DNA from: an uncultured Oscillibacter sp.
Lineage (GTDB): Bacteria; Bacillota; Clostridia; Oscillospirales; Oscillospiraceae
Reading direction: 5' to 3'
NCBI GenBank assembly: GCA_910579435.1
Contig: CAJTVF010000030.1
Span: 1 to 31,058, forward strand
Length of the DNA: 31,058 bases
The position numbers were made by a program, and so were the translations under genes. Below, one piece after another: positions 8,472 through 16,315 of this stretch; within the stretch, counting starts at the first letter, position 1; every line of letters starts with the position of its first letter. Under the pieces are notes generated by a model, which ran no database searches, was not told the DNA's origin, and saw only the letters and a program-made list of their open reading frames with translations.

Positions 8472-8882
8472 ATGGACTATGAGCAGATCCGCGCGTTCCG
8501 CAACGAAAAGAACCTCTTCGGCAAGCGGCTGGGCATTTATGTGGAGGAGCTCGGCCCCGGCTATGCCCGGGCCGTCAAGACGGTGACGGAGGAGGATTTG
8601 AACCCCCTCCAGGTCCCCCACGGCGGCGTGTACTTCACCCTGGCGGACACCGCCTGCGGCTCCGCCATGGCGGCTTACGGCGCCATGGCGGTCACCGTCA
8701 ACTGCTCGTTCAGCTTCCTGAAAAGCGCAAAGGCCGGCGACAGGCTGACGGCGGAGGCCCGGGAGCTTCCGGGCGGCCGGAGCATCTGCGTGCTGGAGGC
8801 CCGGGTCACGGGAGAGGCGGGGGAGCTGTTCGCCGCGGGCGCCTTCACCTTCCGGCGGCTGGACAAACCAATCGGGCCGTGA
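8472..8882 (+). CDS. PaaI-type acyl-CoA thioesterase (hotdog fold)
   Basis: A 136-residue single-domain hotdog protein. The segment VPHGGVYFTLADTACGSAM carries the HGG turn and the start of the central helix with the catalytic-type Asp seen in PaaI/YbgC-like thioesterases. The later strands (VTVNCSFSFLKSAKAGDRL and ICVLEARVTGEAGELFAAG) complete the fold. Such enzymes hydrolyse acyl-CoA thioesters, often phenylacetyl-CoA derivatives, but this one's substrate cannot be read from the sequence. The start at 8472 has AAAGGAGG nine bases upstream. It is followed by a strong terminator, so it ends a two-gene unit with the Crp-like regulator. Confidence 0.85.
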   Translation: MDYEQIRAFRNEKNLFGKRLGIYVEELGPGYARAVKTVTEEDLNPLQVPHGGVYFTLADTACGSAMAAYGAMAVTVNCSFSFLKSAKAGDRLTAEARELPGGRSICVLEARVTGEAGELFAAGAFTFRRLDKPIGP

Positions 8883-8901
8883 CAACATGACAAAATATGG
8901 C

Positions 8902-8931
8902 AAAGAGGCTGTCGGAGACAGCCTCTTTTTT
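8902..8931 (+). terminator. Rho-independent terminator after the thioesterase gene
   Basis: AGAGGCTGTC and GACAGCCTCT form a 10-bp stem with a GGA loop, followed by TTTTTT. It is 20 bases after the stop codon. Confidence 0.92.
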
Positions 8932-8946
8932 CGCTCTTGTGGAAAT

Positions 8947-9042
8947 TTATCCGATGTAGGGCAGGATCATCGAGGCCAGCAGGGCCACCACCAGCACCAC
9001 CGCCAGGGCCAGCGCGATCACCCGTTTCAGCTTGCCGTTCAT
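8947..9042 (-). CDS. 31-residue single-pass membrane peptide
   Basis: AGGAGG lies 7 bases upstream of an ATG that overlaps the DUF951 stop codon (ATGA), so translation is probably coupled. The peptide has a basic N-terminus, MNGKLKRVI, and one hydrophobic helix, ALALAVVLVVALLASMILPY, ending IG. Size and layout resemble Prli42-type small membrane proteins of Firmicutes, which anchor the stressosome, but the sequence is too short and simple to claim that. It is a real translated candidate by ribosome binding site and overlap; its function is unknown. Confidence 0.65.
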   Translation of the reverse strand: MNGKLKRVIALALAVVLVVALLASMILPYIG

Positions 9043-9230
9043 GTGGGTTCCTCCTTTGTCAGTACTTTTCGGATGCTTTTCTCCGCCTTGCTCCGGGGGA
9101 GCATCAGCTCGTGGCCGCAGCCCTGGCAGCGGAGCTTGATGTCCATGCCCACCCGCAGGATCTCCCACCGGGTGCCGCCGCAGGGATGGGGCTTTTTCAA
9201 TTCCACAAGGTCGTGCAGACGCAGGTCCAT
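9039..9230 (-). CDS. DUF951 family small zinc-ribbon-like protein
   Basis: A 63-residue protein with the DUF951 pattern: an opening MDLRLHDLVELKKPHPCGG, then WEILRVGMDIKLRCQGCGHE and LMLPRSKAEKSIRKVL. The Cys at HPCG and the CQGC pair suggest metal binding. DUF951 members are widespread in Firmicutes and often sit near housekeeping genes such as ychF; their function is not established. The start has AGGAGG 6 bases upstream. Its stop overlaps the start of a 31-residue membrane peptide. Confidence 0.88.
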   Translation of the reverse strand: MDLRLHDLVELKKPHPCGGTRWEILRVGMDIKLRCQGCGHELMLPRSKAEKSIRKVLTKEEPT

Positions 9231-9299
9231 CTTGTCCTCCTGTCAACCATTTCGGTTTTCCGCATATATTGGCTGTATCAATGATAAGGATGCGATATC

Positions 9300-10232
9300 A
9301 TGCCGGAAAATAAACTGTACCCCCCGGAGGGCCTCCGCCCTCCCGTCCCCCTCACCTTCGACCGCCTGCGGGACGCCCTGGAATCCGGGGAAATTCTCGA
9401 GGCCCCCGTCCAGCGCTGCGGCGTGGACCACACCCTGTACCTGAACCTGGGCGGCGTCCAGGCCCGCATACCCCGGGAGGAGGCCGTGGCCCCATGGATC
9501 AGCGGCGCGGAGCGGGACATCGCCGTCCTCTCCCGGGTGGGGAAGCCCACCTGCTTCACCGTCACGGCCCTGGAGGCCGACGAAAAGGGCGCGCCGGCGG
9601 CGCTCCTCTCCCGCCGGGCCGCCCAGGAACAGGCCATGGAGTACTTTTTCGGGCACCTGGAGCCCGGAACCGTCCTCACCGGCCGGGTCACCCGGCTGGA
9701 GAGCTTCGGCGCCTTTGTGGACGTGGGCTGCGGAATCGTCGCCATGCTGCCCATTGAGCACATCTCCGTCTCCCGCATCTCCCACCCGAAGGACCGCTTT
9801 CAGGACGGGCAGAAGATTCTGACGGCGGTATGGTCCCTGGACCGGGAAGCCCGGCGCATCACCCTCACCCACCGGGAGCTGCTGGGCACCTGGATGGAGA
9901 ACGCCAGCCGCTTCCGCCCCGGGGAGACGGTGCGGGGCGTGGTGCGGACGGTGAAGGACTACGGCAGCTTCATCGAGCTGGCCCCCAACCTCTCCGGCCT
10001 GGCGGACGCCAAGGAGCGCCTGGCCCCTGGAGACGGGGTCAGCGTGTACATCAAGAGCATCCGCCCGGAGCGAATGAAAATCAAGCTCCAGGTCATCGAG
10101 AAGCTGCCCCCGGCCCCTGCGGAGCCCATTCACTACCAGGTCACCGACGGGAAGCTGGAGCACTGGGTCTACTCTCCGCCGAACTATGAAAAGCAGGCGG
10201 TGGAGACGGTATTCACAGCTCCTTCCCCTTGA
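9300..10232 (+). CDS. S1 RNA-binding domain protein (ribosomal protein S1-like)
   Basis: A 310-residue protein with two recognisable S1 folds. The first is at about residues 121-195 (GTVLTGRVTRLESFGAFVDV, then a variant of the usual acidic turn, and SHPKDRFQDGQKI). The second is at about 206-272 (FRPGETVRGVVRTVKDYGSF, then LAPGDGVSVYIKSI). The N-terminal 110 residues may hold a degenerate S1 repeat. It is shorter than full S1 (4 to 6 repeats) and is of the kind annotated as 30S ribosomal protein S1 in Clostridia. Roles in translation or RNA turnover are inferred from the fold. The start has AAGGA upstream. Its 3' end overlaps convergent rarA by 20 bases. Confidence 0.82.
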   Translation: MPENKLYPPEGLRPPVPLTFDRLRDALESGEILEAPVQRCGVDHTLYLNLGGVQARIPREEAVAPWISGAERDIAVLSRVGKPTCFTVTALEADEKGAPAALLSRRAAQEQAMEYFFGHLEPGTVLTGRVTRLESFGAFVDVGCGIVAMLPIEHISVSRISHPKDRFQDGQKILTAVWSLDREARRITLTHRELLGTWMENASRFRPGETVRGVVRTVKDYGSFIELAPNLSGLADAKERLAPGDGVSVYIKSIRPERMKIKLQVIEKLPPAPAEPIHYQVTDGKLEHWVYSPPNYEKQAVETVFTAPSP

Positions 10233-11481
10233 GCTTTTCCCAGTAGGCTTTCGCCGCCTGTTCCGTCTTGTTCTCTCCCCACTCGTAGTATTTCACGCCC
10301 TTCAGCGCGTCGGGGAGGTACTGCTGGTCCACCCAGTGTCCGGGGAAGCTGTGGGGGTAGAGGTAGTGCTGCTGGTTGTCAAAGCCGGTGGTGTCGGCGT
10401 GGACGTTCTGCAACTGCCGGGGCACGTCCCCGGTGCGGCCCGCCCGCACGTCCGCCCGGGCCTTCCCGATGCCCTCCACCACGCTGTTGGACTTGGGGGC
10501 GGTGGCCAGCAGCACCGCCGCCTGGGCCAGGGGAAGCTGCGCCTCCGGAAGGCCCAGCTGCATCGCCGTGTCCACACATGCCTTCACAATGGCCACGGCC
10601 TGGGGGTAGGCCATCCCCACGTCCTCGCTGGCGGAGCAGAGCAGGCGGCGGCAGGGGGTCACCAGATCCCCCGCCTCCAAAAACCGGGCCAGGTAGTGGA
10701 GGGCGGCGTCCGGGTCGCTGCCCCGGAGGGACTTCATCAGGGCGGAGGCGATGTCGTACATGGCGTCGCCTCCCTTGTCATAGCGCATGGCGCTGCGCTG
10801 GGAGACCTGGGCCGCGTCCTCCCTGGAAATGAAGAGCTTCCCCTTCTTCGCCTGGGCGGCCTGGCTCAACAGCTCCACGGCGTTGACGGCCTTCCGCACG
10901 TCCCCGCCGCAGGCGGTGGCGATTTGCAGGGACAGCCCCTCCTCCCACTCCAGGGGAAGGGGCGAGCGCTCCTTCTCGATGTTCAGCGCCCGGAGGACGG
11001 CGGGCTCGGCCTCCTCCGGGGAGACGGCCTTGAACTCAAAGACCGTGCTCCGGCTGAGGAGGGCGCTGTAGACGTAAAAATAGGGGTTCTCCGTGGTGGA
11101 GGCGATGAGGGTCAGCTTGCCGTTCTCCATGAACTCCAGGAGGCTTTGCTGCTGCTTCTTATTAAAATACTGAATCTCATCCAGGTACAGCAGCACCCCG
11201 CCGGGGGCCAGCAGGGTGCCCACATCGGCGATGACGTCCTTGACGTCCTGGAGGGAGGCGGTGGTGGCGTTGAGGCGGTAGAGGGCCTTGTGGGTCCGTT
11301 CCGCCACGATGTTGGCAATGGTGGTCTTGCCGGTGCCGGAGGGGCCGTAAAAGACCATGTTGGCCTCGGTCCCGCTCTCGATCAGGCGGCGGAGCACCGC
11401 GCCGGGGGCCAGGAGGTGCCGCTGTCCGACGACCTCGTCCAATGTTTTCGGGCGGATCTCGTCCGCCAGGGGGCGCTGCAT
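10213..11481 (-). CDS. rarA: Replication-associated recombination protein A (RarA/MgsA), AAA ATPase
   Basis: A 422-residue clamp-loader-like AAA+ ATPase that acts at stalled replication forks. It opens with MQRPLADEIRPKTLDEVVGQ, the standard RarA N-terminus. Walker A is GPSGTGKTT (46-54), Walker B is LLYLDEIQYF, sensor 1 lies in LIASTTENPYF, and the C-terminal tetramerisation region includes EDVGMAYPQA and YLYPHSFPGHWVDQQYLP. The start ATG has AAGGAGGG upstream. It is convergent with the S1-domain gene and shares 20 bases of 3' coding sequence with it. No terminator separates the two. Confidence 0.95.
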   Translation of the reverse strand: MQRPLADEIRPKTLDEVVGQRHLLAPGAVLRRLIESGTEANMVFYGPSGTGKTTIANIVAERTHKALYRLNATTASLQDVKDVIADVGTLLAPGGVLLYLDEIQYFNKKQQQSLLEFMENGKLTLIASTTENPYFYVYSALLSRSTVFEFKAVSPEEAEPAVLRALNIEKERSPLPLEWEEGLSLQIATACGGDVRKAVNAVELLSQAAQAKKGKLFISREDAAQVSQRSAMRYDKGGDAMYDIASALMKSLRGSDPDAALHYLARFLEAGDLVTPCRRLLCSASEDVGMAYPQAVAIVKACVDTAMQLGLPEAQLPLAQAAVLLATAPKSNSVVEGIGKARADVRAGRTGDVPRQLQNVHADTTGFDNQQHYLYPHSFPGHWVDQQYLPDALKGVKYYEWGENKTEQAAKAYWEKLKGKEL

Positions 11482-11515
11482 GGCGGTCCCTCCTTTTTTG
11501 GGTTTATGAGAAGGG

Positions 11516-11524
11516 ATTATACCA
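11516..11524 (-). promoter_or_regulatory. Extended -10 promoter of rarA
   Basis: On the minus strand TGGTATAAT (TG-N-TATAAT) lies about 35 bases before the rarA start codon. The -35 position at a 17-base spacing reads TAGAAA, a poor match, so the extended -10 probably carries recognition. Confidence 0.5.
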
Positions 11525-11575
11525 CATCGGGAACAAAGTTTCTACCCGGTTCGGAAAAATTCTTTTTCCGGGGCC

Positions 11576-11929
11576 TCACAGCCCCCCGCCGCTCTCCACG
11601 ATGGCATCCCGGAAGCCCCCGTCGCCGTACCGGAGGTATTCGATCTTGTACCGCCCGGTCAGGCCCCGCTCCAGGGTGACGCTGCCCAGATACTCCCCGA
11701 TCTCCATCAGGCAATACTCCCGATCTCCCACGCTCACGCCGCCGTACACCGTGATTTCAGACGGGTCCCAATCCTCGGACTCCCGGTTGTGAAACGCCGC
11801 AATCTGCTCCGGCAGTGTAACCATGTTCAGCTCGATGGGATGCGCTGTCCAGTCCCACAGCAAAACCAGGGCCGCCCCCAGAAGCAGACCGGCGGCCCCG
11901 CGTTTTATGGCTCTCGCCGTAATCTTCAT
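11576..11929 (-). CDS. Unknown protein with an N-terminal membrane anchor
   Basis: A 117-residue protein that I do not recognise. It begins MKITARAIKRGAAGLLLGAA and has one hydrophobic segment (about residues 11-26) ending at WDWTAHP, then a soluble, acidic domain with YGGVSVGDREYCLMEIGEYL and YKIEYLRYGDGGFRDAIVES. It is probably anchored in the membrane with the C-terminal domain outside. A start further upstream at 11962 (MNENQTERGRA) is possible, but that ATG overlaps the -10 box. GAGAGGGG precedes the chosen start. It has its own promoter and stands alone between rarA and galE. Confidence 0.6.
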   Translation of the reverse strand: MKITARAIKRGAAGLLLGAALVLLWDWTAHPIELNMVTLPEQIAAFHNRESEDWDPSEITVYGGVSVGDREYCLMEIGEYLGSVTLERGLTGRYKIEYLRYGDGGFRDAIVESGGGL

Positions 11930-11960
11930 CGCCCGTCCCCTCTCCGTTTGGTTTTCATTC

Positions 11961-11989
11961 ATTATACCATGGCCCCTCTTCCCCGGCAA
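11961..11989 (-). promoter_or_regulatory. Promoter of the unknown anchored protein
   Basis: Minus strand: TTGCCG (11989 to 11984), 17-base spacer, TATAAT (11966 to 11961). The consensus -10 supports a start of translation at 11929 rather than at 11962. Confidence 0.6.
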
Positions 11990-12012
11990 GGGCCGTTCCC
12001 TCTGTTTTCCCC

Positions 12013-12041
12013 TGGACAAATCTCCGGCCTTCTAGTATAAT
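12013..12041 (+). promoter_or_regulatory. Promoter of the galE operon
   Basis: TGGACA (12013-12018), 17-base spacer, TATAAT (12036-12041), a near-consensus sigma-A promoter. It implies an untranslated leader of about 135 bases before galE. The leader contains a small GGCC-loop-GGCC hairpin (about 12108-12124) and a second TATAAT at about 12167 without a good -35. Confidence 0.75.
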
Positions 12042-12185
12042 AGATTCTAAATCCGGACGATATTTCTAATAATCAGGACTATCCTCTCTTCCCATTTCCA
12101 TCCAGGCGGCCTACAATAAGGCCAGATGAATCTTGAAAATATTTCACCAAGGCGGTCAATTTTTATAATGAAAGGAGCGGTTTCT

Positions 12186-13205
12186 ATGTCCATTCTTGTC
12201 TGCGGCGGCGCGGGCTATATCGGCAGCCATACCTGCGTGGAGCTTGTCCAGGCGGGCTGCGACATCATCGTGACGGACAACCTCTACAACTCCAGCGAGG
12301 AGGCCCTTTGCCGGGTGGAGCAGATCGTGGGAAAGAAAATCCCCTTCATCAAGGCGGAGCTGTGCGACCAGGAGCAGGTGGAGGCCCTCTTTGCCCAGAA
12401 TCCCGGCATTGATTCCGTCATCCACTTCGCCGGGCTCAAGGCCGTGGGCGAGAGCGTCGCCAAGCCCCTGGAGTACTATTCCAACAACCTCATCAGCACC
12501 CTGTACCTCCTCCAGGCCATGCGGAAGCACGGGGTGAAGAACTTCGTCTTCTCCTCCTCCGCCACGGTCTACGGCGACCCCGCCACCGTGCCCATCCGCG
12601 AGGACTTCCCCACCGGCGGCACCACGAACCCCTACGGCACCTCCAAGCTCTTCCAGGAGAAGATGCTCATGGATATCTGCGCGGCGGACCCCACCCTGAA
12701 CGTGGCCCTGCTCCGCTATTTCAACCCCATCGGAGCCCATGAGAGCGGCCTCATCGGCGAGGACCCCAACGGCATTCCCAACAATCTGGTGCCCTATATC
12801 GCCAAGGTCGCCGTGGGCCAGCTGGAAAAGGTCCACGTCTACGGAAACGACTACGACACCCCCGACGGCACTGGCGTGCGGGATTATATCCACGTCGTCG
12901 ACCTGGCCAAGGGCCACGTGGCGGCGTTAAAAAAGCTGGAGACCAAGTGCGGCCTCTTCGTCTGCAACCTGGGCACCGGCAACGGCTACAGCGTGCTGGA
13001 CGTGCTCCACGCCTATGAGAAGGCCTGCGGCCACGAGCTGCCCCACGTCATGGACCCCCGCCGCCCCGGCGACATCGCCGCCTGCTACGCCGACCCCAAA
13101 AAGGCCCGGGAGGAGCTGGGCTGGGAAGCGGAGCTTGGCATCGAGGAGATGTGCGCCTCCTCCTGGAAGTGGCAGTCCATGAACCCCAACGGCTATAAAG
13201 GATAA
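12186..13205 (+). CDS. galE: UDP-glucose 4-epimerase GalE
   Basis: An NAD-dependent short-chain dehydrogenase-like epimerase of 339 residues that interconverts UDP-glucose and UDP-galactose; many Gram-positive versions also act on UDP-GlcNAc/UDP-GalNAc. The Rossmann motif GGAGYIGSHT is at 8-17, the catalytic Ser/Thr region is FSSSATVYG, and the catalytic pair is YGTSK (YxxxK). NPIGAHESGLIGEDPNGIPN and RDYIHVVDLA are classic GalE blocks. The start ATG at 12186 has AAGGAG 8 bases upstream. It is the first gene of a unit with a nucleotidyltransferase and an anomeric kinase, which points to UDP-N-acetylhexosamine interconversion as a likely job. Confidence 0.95.
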   Translation: MSILVCGGAGYIGSHTCVELVQAGCDIIVTDNLYNSSEEALCRVEQIVGKKIPFIKAELCDQEQVEALFAQNPGIDSVIHFAGLKAVGESVAKPLEYYSNNLISTLYLLQAMRKHGVKNFVFSSSATVYGDPATVPIREDFPTGGTTNPYGTSKLFQEKMLMDICAADPTLNVALLRYFNPIGAHESGLIGEDPNGIPNNLVPYIAKVAVGQLEKVHVYGNDYDTPDGTGVRDYIHVVDLAKGHVAALKKLETKCGLFVCNLGTGNGYSVLDVLHAYEKACGHELPHVMDPRRPGDIAACYADPKKAREELGWEAELGIEEMCASSWKWQSMNPNGYKG

Positions 13206-13226
13206 AAAGGAAGCGGGAGAGAGAAA

Positions 13227-14147
13227 ATGAAAAAACCTGTTCTGGTCATCATGGCCGCCGGCATGGGCAGCCGGTACGGCGGCCTCAAGCAGCTGGACCC
13301 CGTGGGGAACCACGGCCAGCTCATCATCGACTACTCCATCTACGACGCCCGCCGGGCGGGCTTCGAGACGGTGGTCTTCGTCATCAAGCCCGAGATCGAG
13401 GAGGACTTCAAGCGCTGCATCGGCGAACGGGTGTCCAGGTCCATGGACGTCCGCTACGCCTACCAGCTCAAGGAGGACCTGCCGGAGGGCTATTCCGTTC
13501 CGGAGGAGCGCCAGAAGCCCTGGGGCACCGCTCACGCCGCTCTGGCGGCTCGGAACGTGGTGGACGGCCCCTTCGCCGTCATCAACGCCGACGACTACTA
13601 TGGCCCTGAAGCCTTCCGGGAAATTTACAACTATCTGGCCGCCCACGAGGACGGGGATGTGTACGAGTATGTCATGGTGGGCTACCTGCTGAAAAACACC
13701 GTCACGGAAAACGGCACCGTGGCCCGGGGCGTGTGCGAGGAGACCGCGGACCACTACCTCTCCCAGATCACCGAGCGGACCAAGATCGAGCAGGGCCCGC
13801 CCCTGCGCTTCACCGAGGACGACGGGCAGACCTGGACCGAACTGCCGGAGGACACCATTGTCTCGCTGAACATGTGGGGCTTCACCCGCAGCTTTCTGGA
13901 CGAGGCGTGGAAGCGCTTCCCCGCCTTCCTGGACAGAGCCCGGGCGGAGAATCCCGCCAAGGCGGAGTATTTTCTGCCCAGCGTGGTCAGCCAGCTGATC
14001 GGGGAGGGCAAGGCCCGGGTCAAGGTCCTGCGCAGCGGAGACAAGTGGTACGGCGTCACCTACCGGGAGGACAAGCCCGCAGTGGTAAACGCCATCGCCG
14101 GGAAAACAAAATCCGGTCTCTATCCCGACCGGCTGTGGGAGGAATAA
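13227..14147 (+). CDS. Sugar-1-phosphate nucleotidyltransferase
   Basis: A 306-residue NTP-transferase fold protein. The nucleotide-binding signature is MAAGMGSRYGGLKQL near residues 9-23, the sugar- and metal-binding block is FAVINADDYYGPEAF, and PWGTAHAALAAR corresponds to the GTA motif. Family enzymes join a sugar-1-phosphate to UTP or another NTP. The gene is 1 base from the NahK-like kinase (stop 14147, next ATG 14149). This suggests that it takes the kinase product (GlcNAc-1-P or GalNAc-1-P) to the UDP-sugar, which GalE could then epimerise. Nucleotide and sugar specificity are not visible. GGGAGAGAG precedes the ATG. Confidence 0.85.
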   Translation: MKKPVLVIMAAGMGSRYGGLKQLDPVGNHGQLIIDYSIYDARRAGFETVVFVIKPEIEEDFKRCIGERVSRSMDVRYAYQLKEDLPEGYSVPEERQKPWGTAHAALAARNVVDGPFAVINADDYYGPEAFREIYNYLAAHEDGDVYEYVMVGYLLKNTVTENGTVARGVCEETADHYLSQITERTKIEQGPPLRFTEDDGQTWTELPEDTIVSLNMWGFTRSFLDEAWKRFPAFLDRARAENPAKAEYFLPSVVSQLIGEGKARVKVLRSGDKWYGVTYREDKPAVVNAIAGKTKSGLYPDRLWEE

Positions 14148-14148
14148 G

Positions 14149-15261
14149 ATGAGCACCGCGGAAGAGAGAATCCAGGAGGCCCTGGCCGCCTTTGACTTCG
14201 GGGCCCCCGTGGTAGGCGCCCTGCGGTATGGCCAGGGGCATATCAACGACACCTTTGTGGTCCACACCCAGCCGGAGGACTGCCGCTGCCGCCGCTTCAT
14301 CCTCCAGCGGATGAGCGCCGCCGCCTTCAAGCGCCCCGATGAACTGATGGAGAACATCATCGGCGTCACCGAGTACCTGGGCCGGGAAATCGAGAAGCAC
14401 GGCGGCGACCGGGACCGGGAGGCCATGCGGGTCCTCCGCCCCCGCAGCGGCGAACCCTTCTTCACCGACGGCGGCGGCGGGGTCTGGCGGGTCTATCCCT
14501 TTGTGGAGCACACCATCTGCTGCCAGTCGGCGGAGTCGGCGGAGCTGTTCGCCGCTTCCGGCCGGGCCTTCGGCCGGTTCCAGCGGCTGCTGGGGGACTA
14601 TCCGGCGGAGACCCTTCACGAGACCATCCCCAACTTCCACAACACCGAGGACCGGCTGGCCAAGTTCAAGGCCGCCCTGGCGGCGGACTCCCTGGGCCGG
14701 GCCAAGGACTGCGGGCCGGAGATTCAATTCGTCCTGGACCGGGAGGCGGACTGCTCCGTGGCCCTGAACGCCATGCGGGAGGGGAAGCTCCCCCTCCGGG
14801 TCACCCACAACGACACCAAGCTGAACAACGTCCTGATGGACGAGGAAACCCGCGAGGGCGTCTGCATCATCGACCTGGATACCGTGATGCCGGGCCTGGT
14901 GATCTATGACTTCGGCGACTCCATCCGCTTCGGGGCCAACCACAGCGCCGAGGATGAGAAGGACCTCTCCAAGGTGAATCTGGACGTGGACCTCTTCTCC
15001 GTCTACACCGCCGCCTTCCTGGAGGGCGCCGGGGGCTCCCTCACCAACGAGGAAATCGAGTACCTCCCCTGGGGGGCCAAGCTGATGACCCTGGAGTGCG
15101 GCATCCGCTTCCTCACGGACTACCTGGACGGCGACCACTACTTCCATATCAGCCGGGAGGCTCAGAACCTGGACCGAAGCCGCACCCAGTTCAAGCTGGT
15201 GTCGGACATGGAGGCTCACTGGGCTGAGCTGGAGGCGATTGTAAGGCAATATCAGAAATGA
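14149..15261 (+). CDS. nahK: N-acetylhexosamine 1-kinase-like phosphotransferase
   Basis: A 370-residue member of the aminoglycoside-phosphotransferase/choline-kinase fold. The catalytic loop is VTHNDTKLNNVLMDE, with the Asp base and the Asn metal ligand, and IDLDTVMPGLVIYDFGDSIR corresponds to the DFG-like metal-binding segment. The N-terminal GHINDTFVV resembles the nucleotide-binding loop of NahK. NahK phosphorylates GlcNAc or GalNAc at C1 in the lacto-N-biose/galacto-N-biose pathway of bifidobacteria. No GH112 phosphorylase gene is in this window. It lies tightly between the nucleotidyltransferase and the PocR-AraC gene, overlapping the latter by 4 bases. The family is likely; the exact substrate is inferred. 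Confidence 0.78.
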   Translation: MSTAEERIQEALAAFDFGAPVVGALRYGQGHINDTFVVHTQPEDCRCRRFILQRMSAAAFKRPDELMENIIGVTEYLGREIEKHGGDRDREAMRVLRPRSGEPFFTDGGGGVWRVYPFVEHTICCQSAESAELFAASGRAFGRFQRLLGDYPAETLHETIPNFHNTEDRLAKFKAALAADSLGRAKDCGPEIQFVLDREADCSVALNAMREGKLPLRVTHNDTKLNNVLMDEETREGVCIIDLDTVMPGLVIYDFGDSIRFGANHSAEDEKDLSKVNLDVDLFSVYTAAFLEGAGGSLTNEEIEYLPWGAKLMTLECGIRFLTDYLDGDHYFHISREAQNLDRSRTQFKLVSDMEAHWAELEAIVRQYQK

Positions 15262-16127
15262 ACATACTCTTTGACGAGGAGCGTCTGCGCAAGCTGATTG
15301 CCAACCTCAACATCCTCACCGGCGTGCCCGCCAACATTCTGGACCTCTCGGGCCGGGACATCAACCTGTTCCGGGGGCATCCGCCCTTCTGCCGGGCGGT
15401 CAACGACCTGCCCGAGGGCCACAGGCGCTGCGTCGCCTGCGACCAGTGCAAGATCCACCGCTATCAGGCGGAGAGCGGGTTTCAGCACTACCGCTGCCAC
15501 GCCGGCATCTGCGAGGCTCTTATGCCCCTCTATAACAAGCAGAATCCCCTGGCCTATCTGGTCGTGGGCTGCTATCTGGACGATACCCCCATGGAGGAGC
15601 AGTGGGCCTGCACCCGCTCCCTGCTGGACTGGTGGCCCGACGGACCCGACGCCCTGAAGGACGCCTTCTTCCAGTTCCGCCAGTATTCCAAGGCGGAGAT
15701 CCAGGCTTATACCGAGACCCTGGAGGCCCTGTCCTCCTACATCCAGCTCAAGGGCATGATCCTCACGGCGGAGCAGACGGACCTCCAGAAGCTGGAGCTC
15801 TATCTGGACCAGCACTACATGGAGAAGCTGTCCCTGGAATCCATCTCCCAGCACCTCCACATTGGCCGGACCAAGCTCTGCTCCCTGGCCAAGGAGCTCT
15901 CCGGGGGCCGCACCCTCTCCTACCTCATCACCCAGCGGCGCATCGAAGCCGCCAAGCGGCTGCTGCTTCAAAGCAGCATGTCCATCTCCGCCGTGGGGGA
16001 GACGGTGGGGGTCAGCGACTACAATTACTTCTCAAAAGTCTTCCGCTCCGCCACCGGCATGACCCCCAGCGCCTTCCGCAAAAACTGCCGGGACGCGGCG
16101 GCGGGAACCGCTTCCAATTTCAGTTAA
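15258..16127 (+). CDS. PocR-domain AraC-family transcriptional regulator
   Basis: A 289-residue protein. The N-terminal part (about 1-165) is a PocR-type sensor with the Cys-rich block RRCVACDQCKIHRYQ and FQHYRCHAGICEALMP. The C-terminal 100 residues are a double helix-turn-helix AraC domain (LSLESISQHLHIGRTKLCSL; SISAVGETVGVSDYNYFSKV; FRSATGMTPSAFRK). PocR sensors bind small molecules, often hydrocarbon or sugar derivatives. The ATG overlaps the nahK stop (ATGA). A terminator follows 10 bases after the stop, and the binding-protein gene with a weak -35 comes next, so this is the probable activator of the transporter operon. Confidence 0.9.
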   Translation: MNILFDEERLRKLIANLNILTGVPANILDLSGRDINLFRGHPPFCRAVNDLPEGHRRCVACDQCKIHRYQAESGFQHYRCHAGICEALMPLYNKQNPLAYLVVGCYLDDTPMEEQWACTRSLLDWWPDGPDALKDAFFQFRQYSKAEIQAYTETLEALSSYIQLKGMILTAEQTDLQKLELYLDQHYMEKLSLESISQHLHIGRTKLCSLAKELSGGRTLSYLITQRRIEAAKRLLLQSSMSISAVGETVGVSDYNYFSKVFRSATGMTPSAFRKNCRDAAAGTASNFS

Positions 16128-16137
16128 TCGTTTACGG

Positions 16138-16172
16138 AATCGTACGAACTTTCGTGGTTCGTACGATTTTCC
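16138..16172 (+). terminator. Terminator after the PocR-AraC gene
   Basis: AATCGTACGAAC pairs perfectly with GTTCGTACGATT across a 7-base loop, followed by TTTT. It closes the galE unit before the transporter promoter. Confidence 0.88.
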
Positions 16173-16215
16173 TATAAACCGAACGTAGGCCCCTATTATT
16201 TACAATTTCTACAAG

Positions 16216-16221
16216 TATAAT
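16216..16221 (+). promoter_or_regulatory. -10 box of the ABC sugar-transporter operon
   Basis: A perfect TATAAT lies 95 bases before the binding-protein start. Positions 16 to 18 bases upstream read TATTAT/CTATTA, far from TTGACA. A perfect -10 with a poor -35 is common for activator-dependent promoters, and an AraC-type gene lies directly upstream. The activator site itself is not identified; the stretch 16172-16215 is where it should lie. Confidence 0.6.
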
Positions 16222-16315
16222 AGATGTATGAGGGCGGCGTTTGTGAATTTTTCATATCGCATCCCTCACATGTGTATTCCGCACATAAAAAACTGTAAGT
16301 AAGAGGAGAATGACG

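Noticed and set aside
10186..11679. 497-codon open frame on the plus strand, antisense to rarA
   Set aside because: Low-complexity composition, no family motif, and it lies opposite an unmistakable RarA.
12927..14465. 512-codon open frame on the minus strand across galE and the nucleotidyltransferase
   Set aside because: It spans two convincing genes on the other strand and has no motif or start signal.
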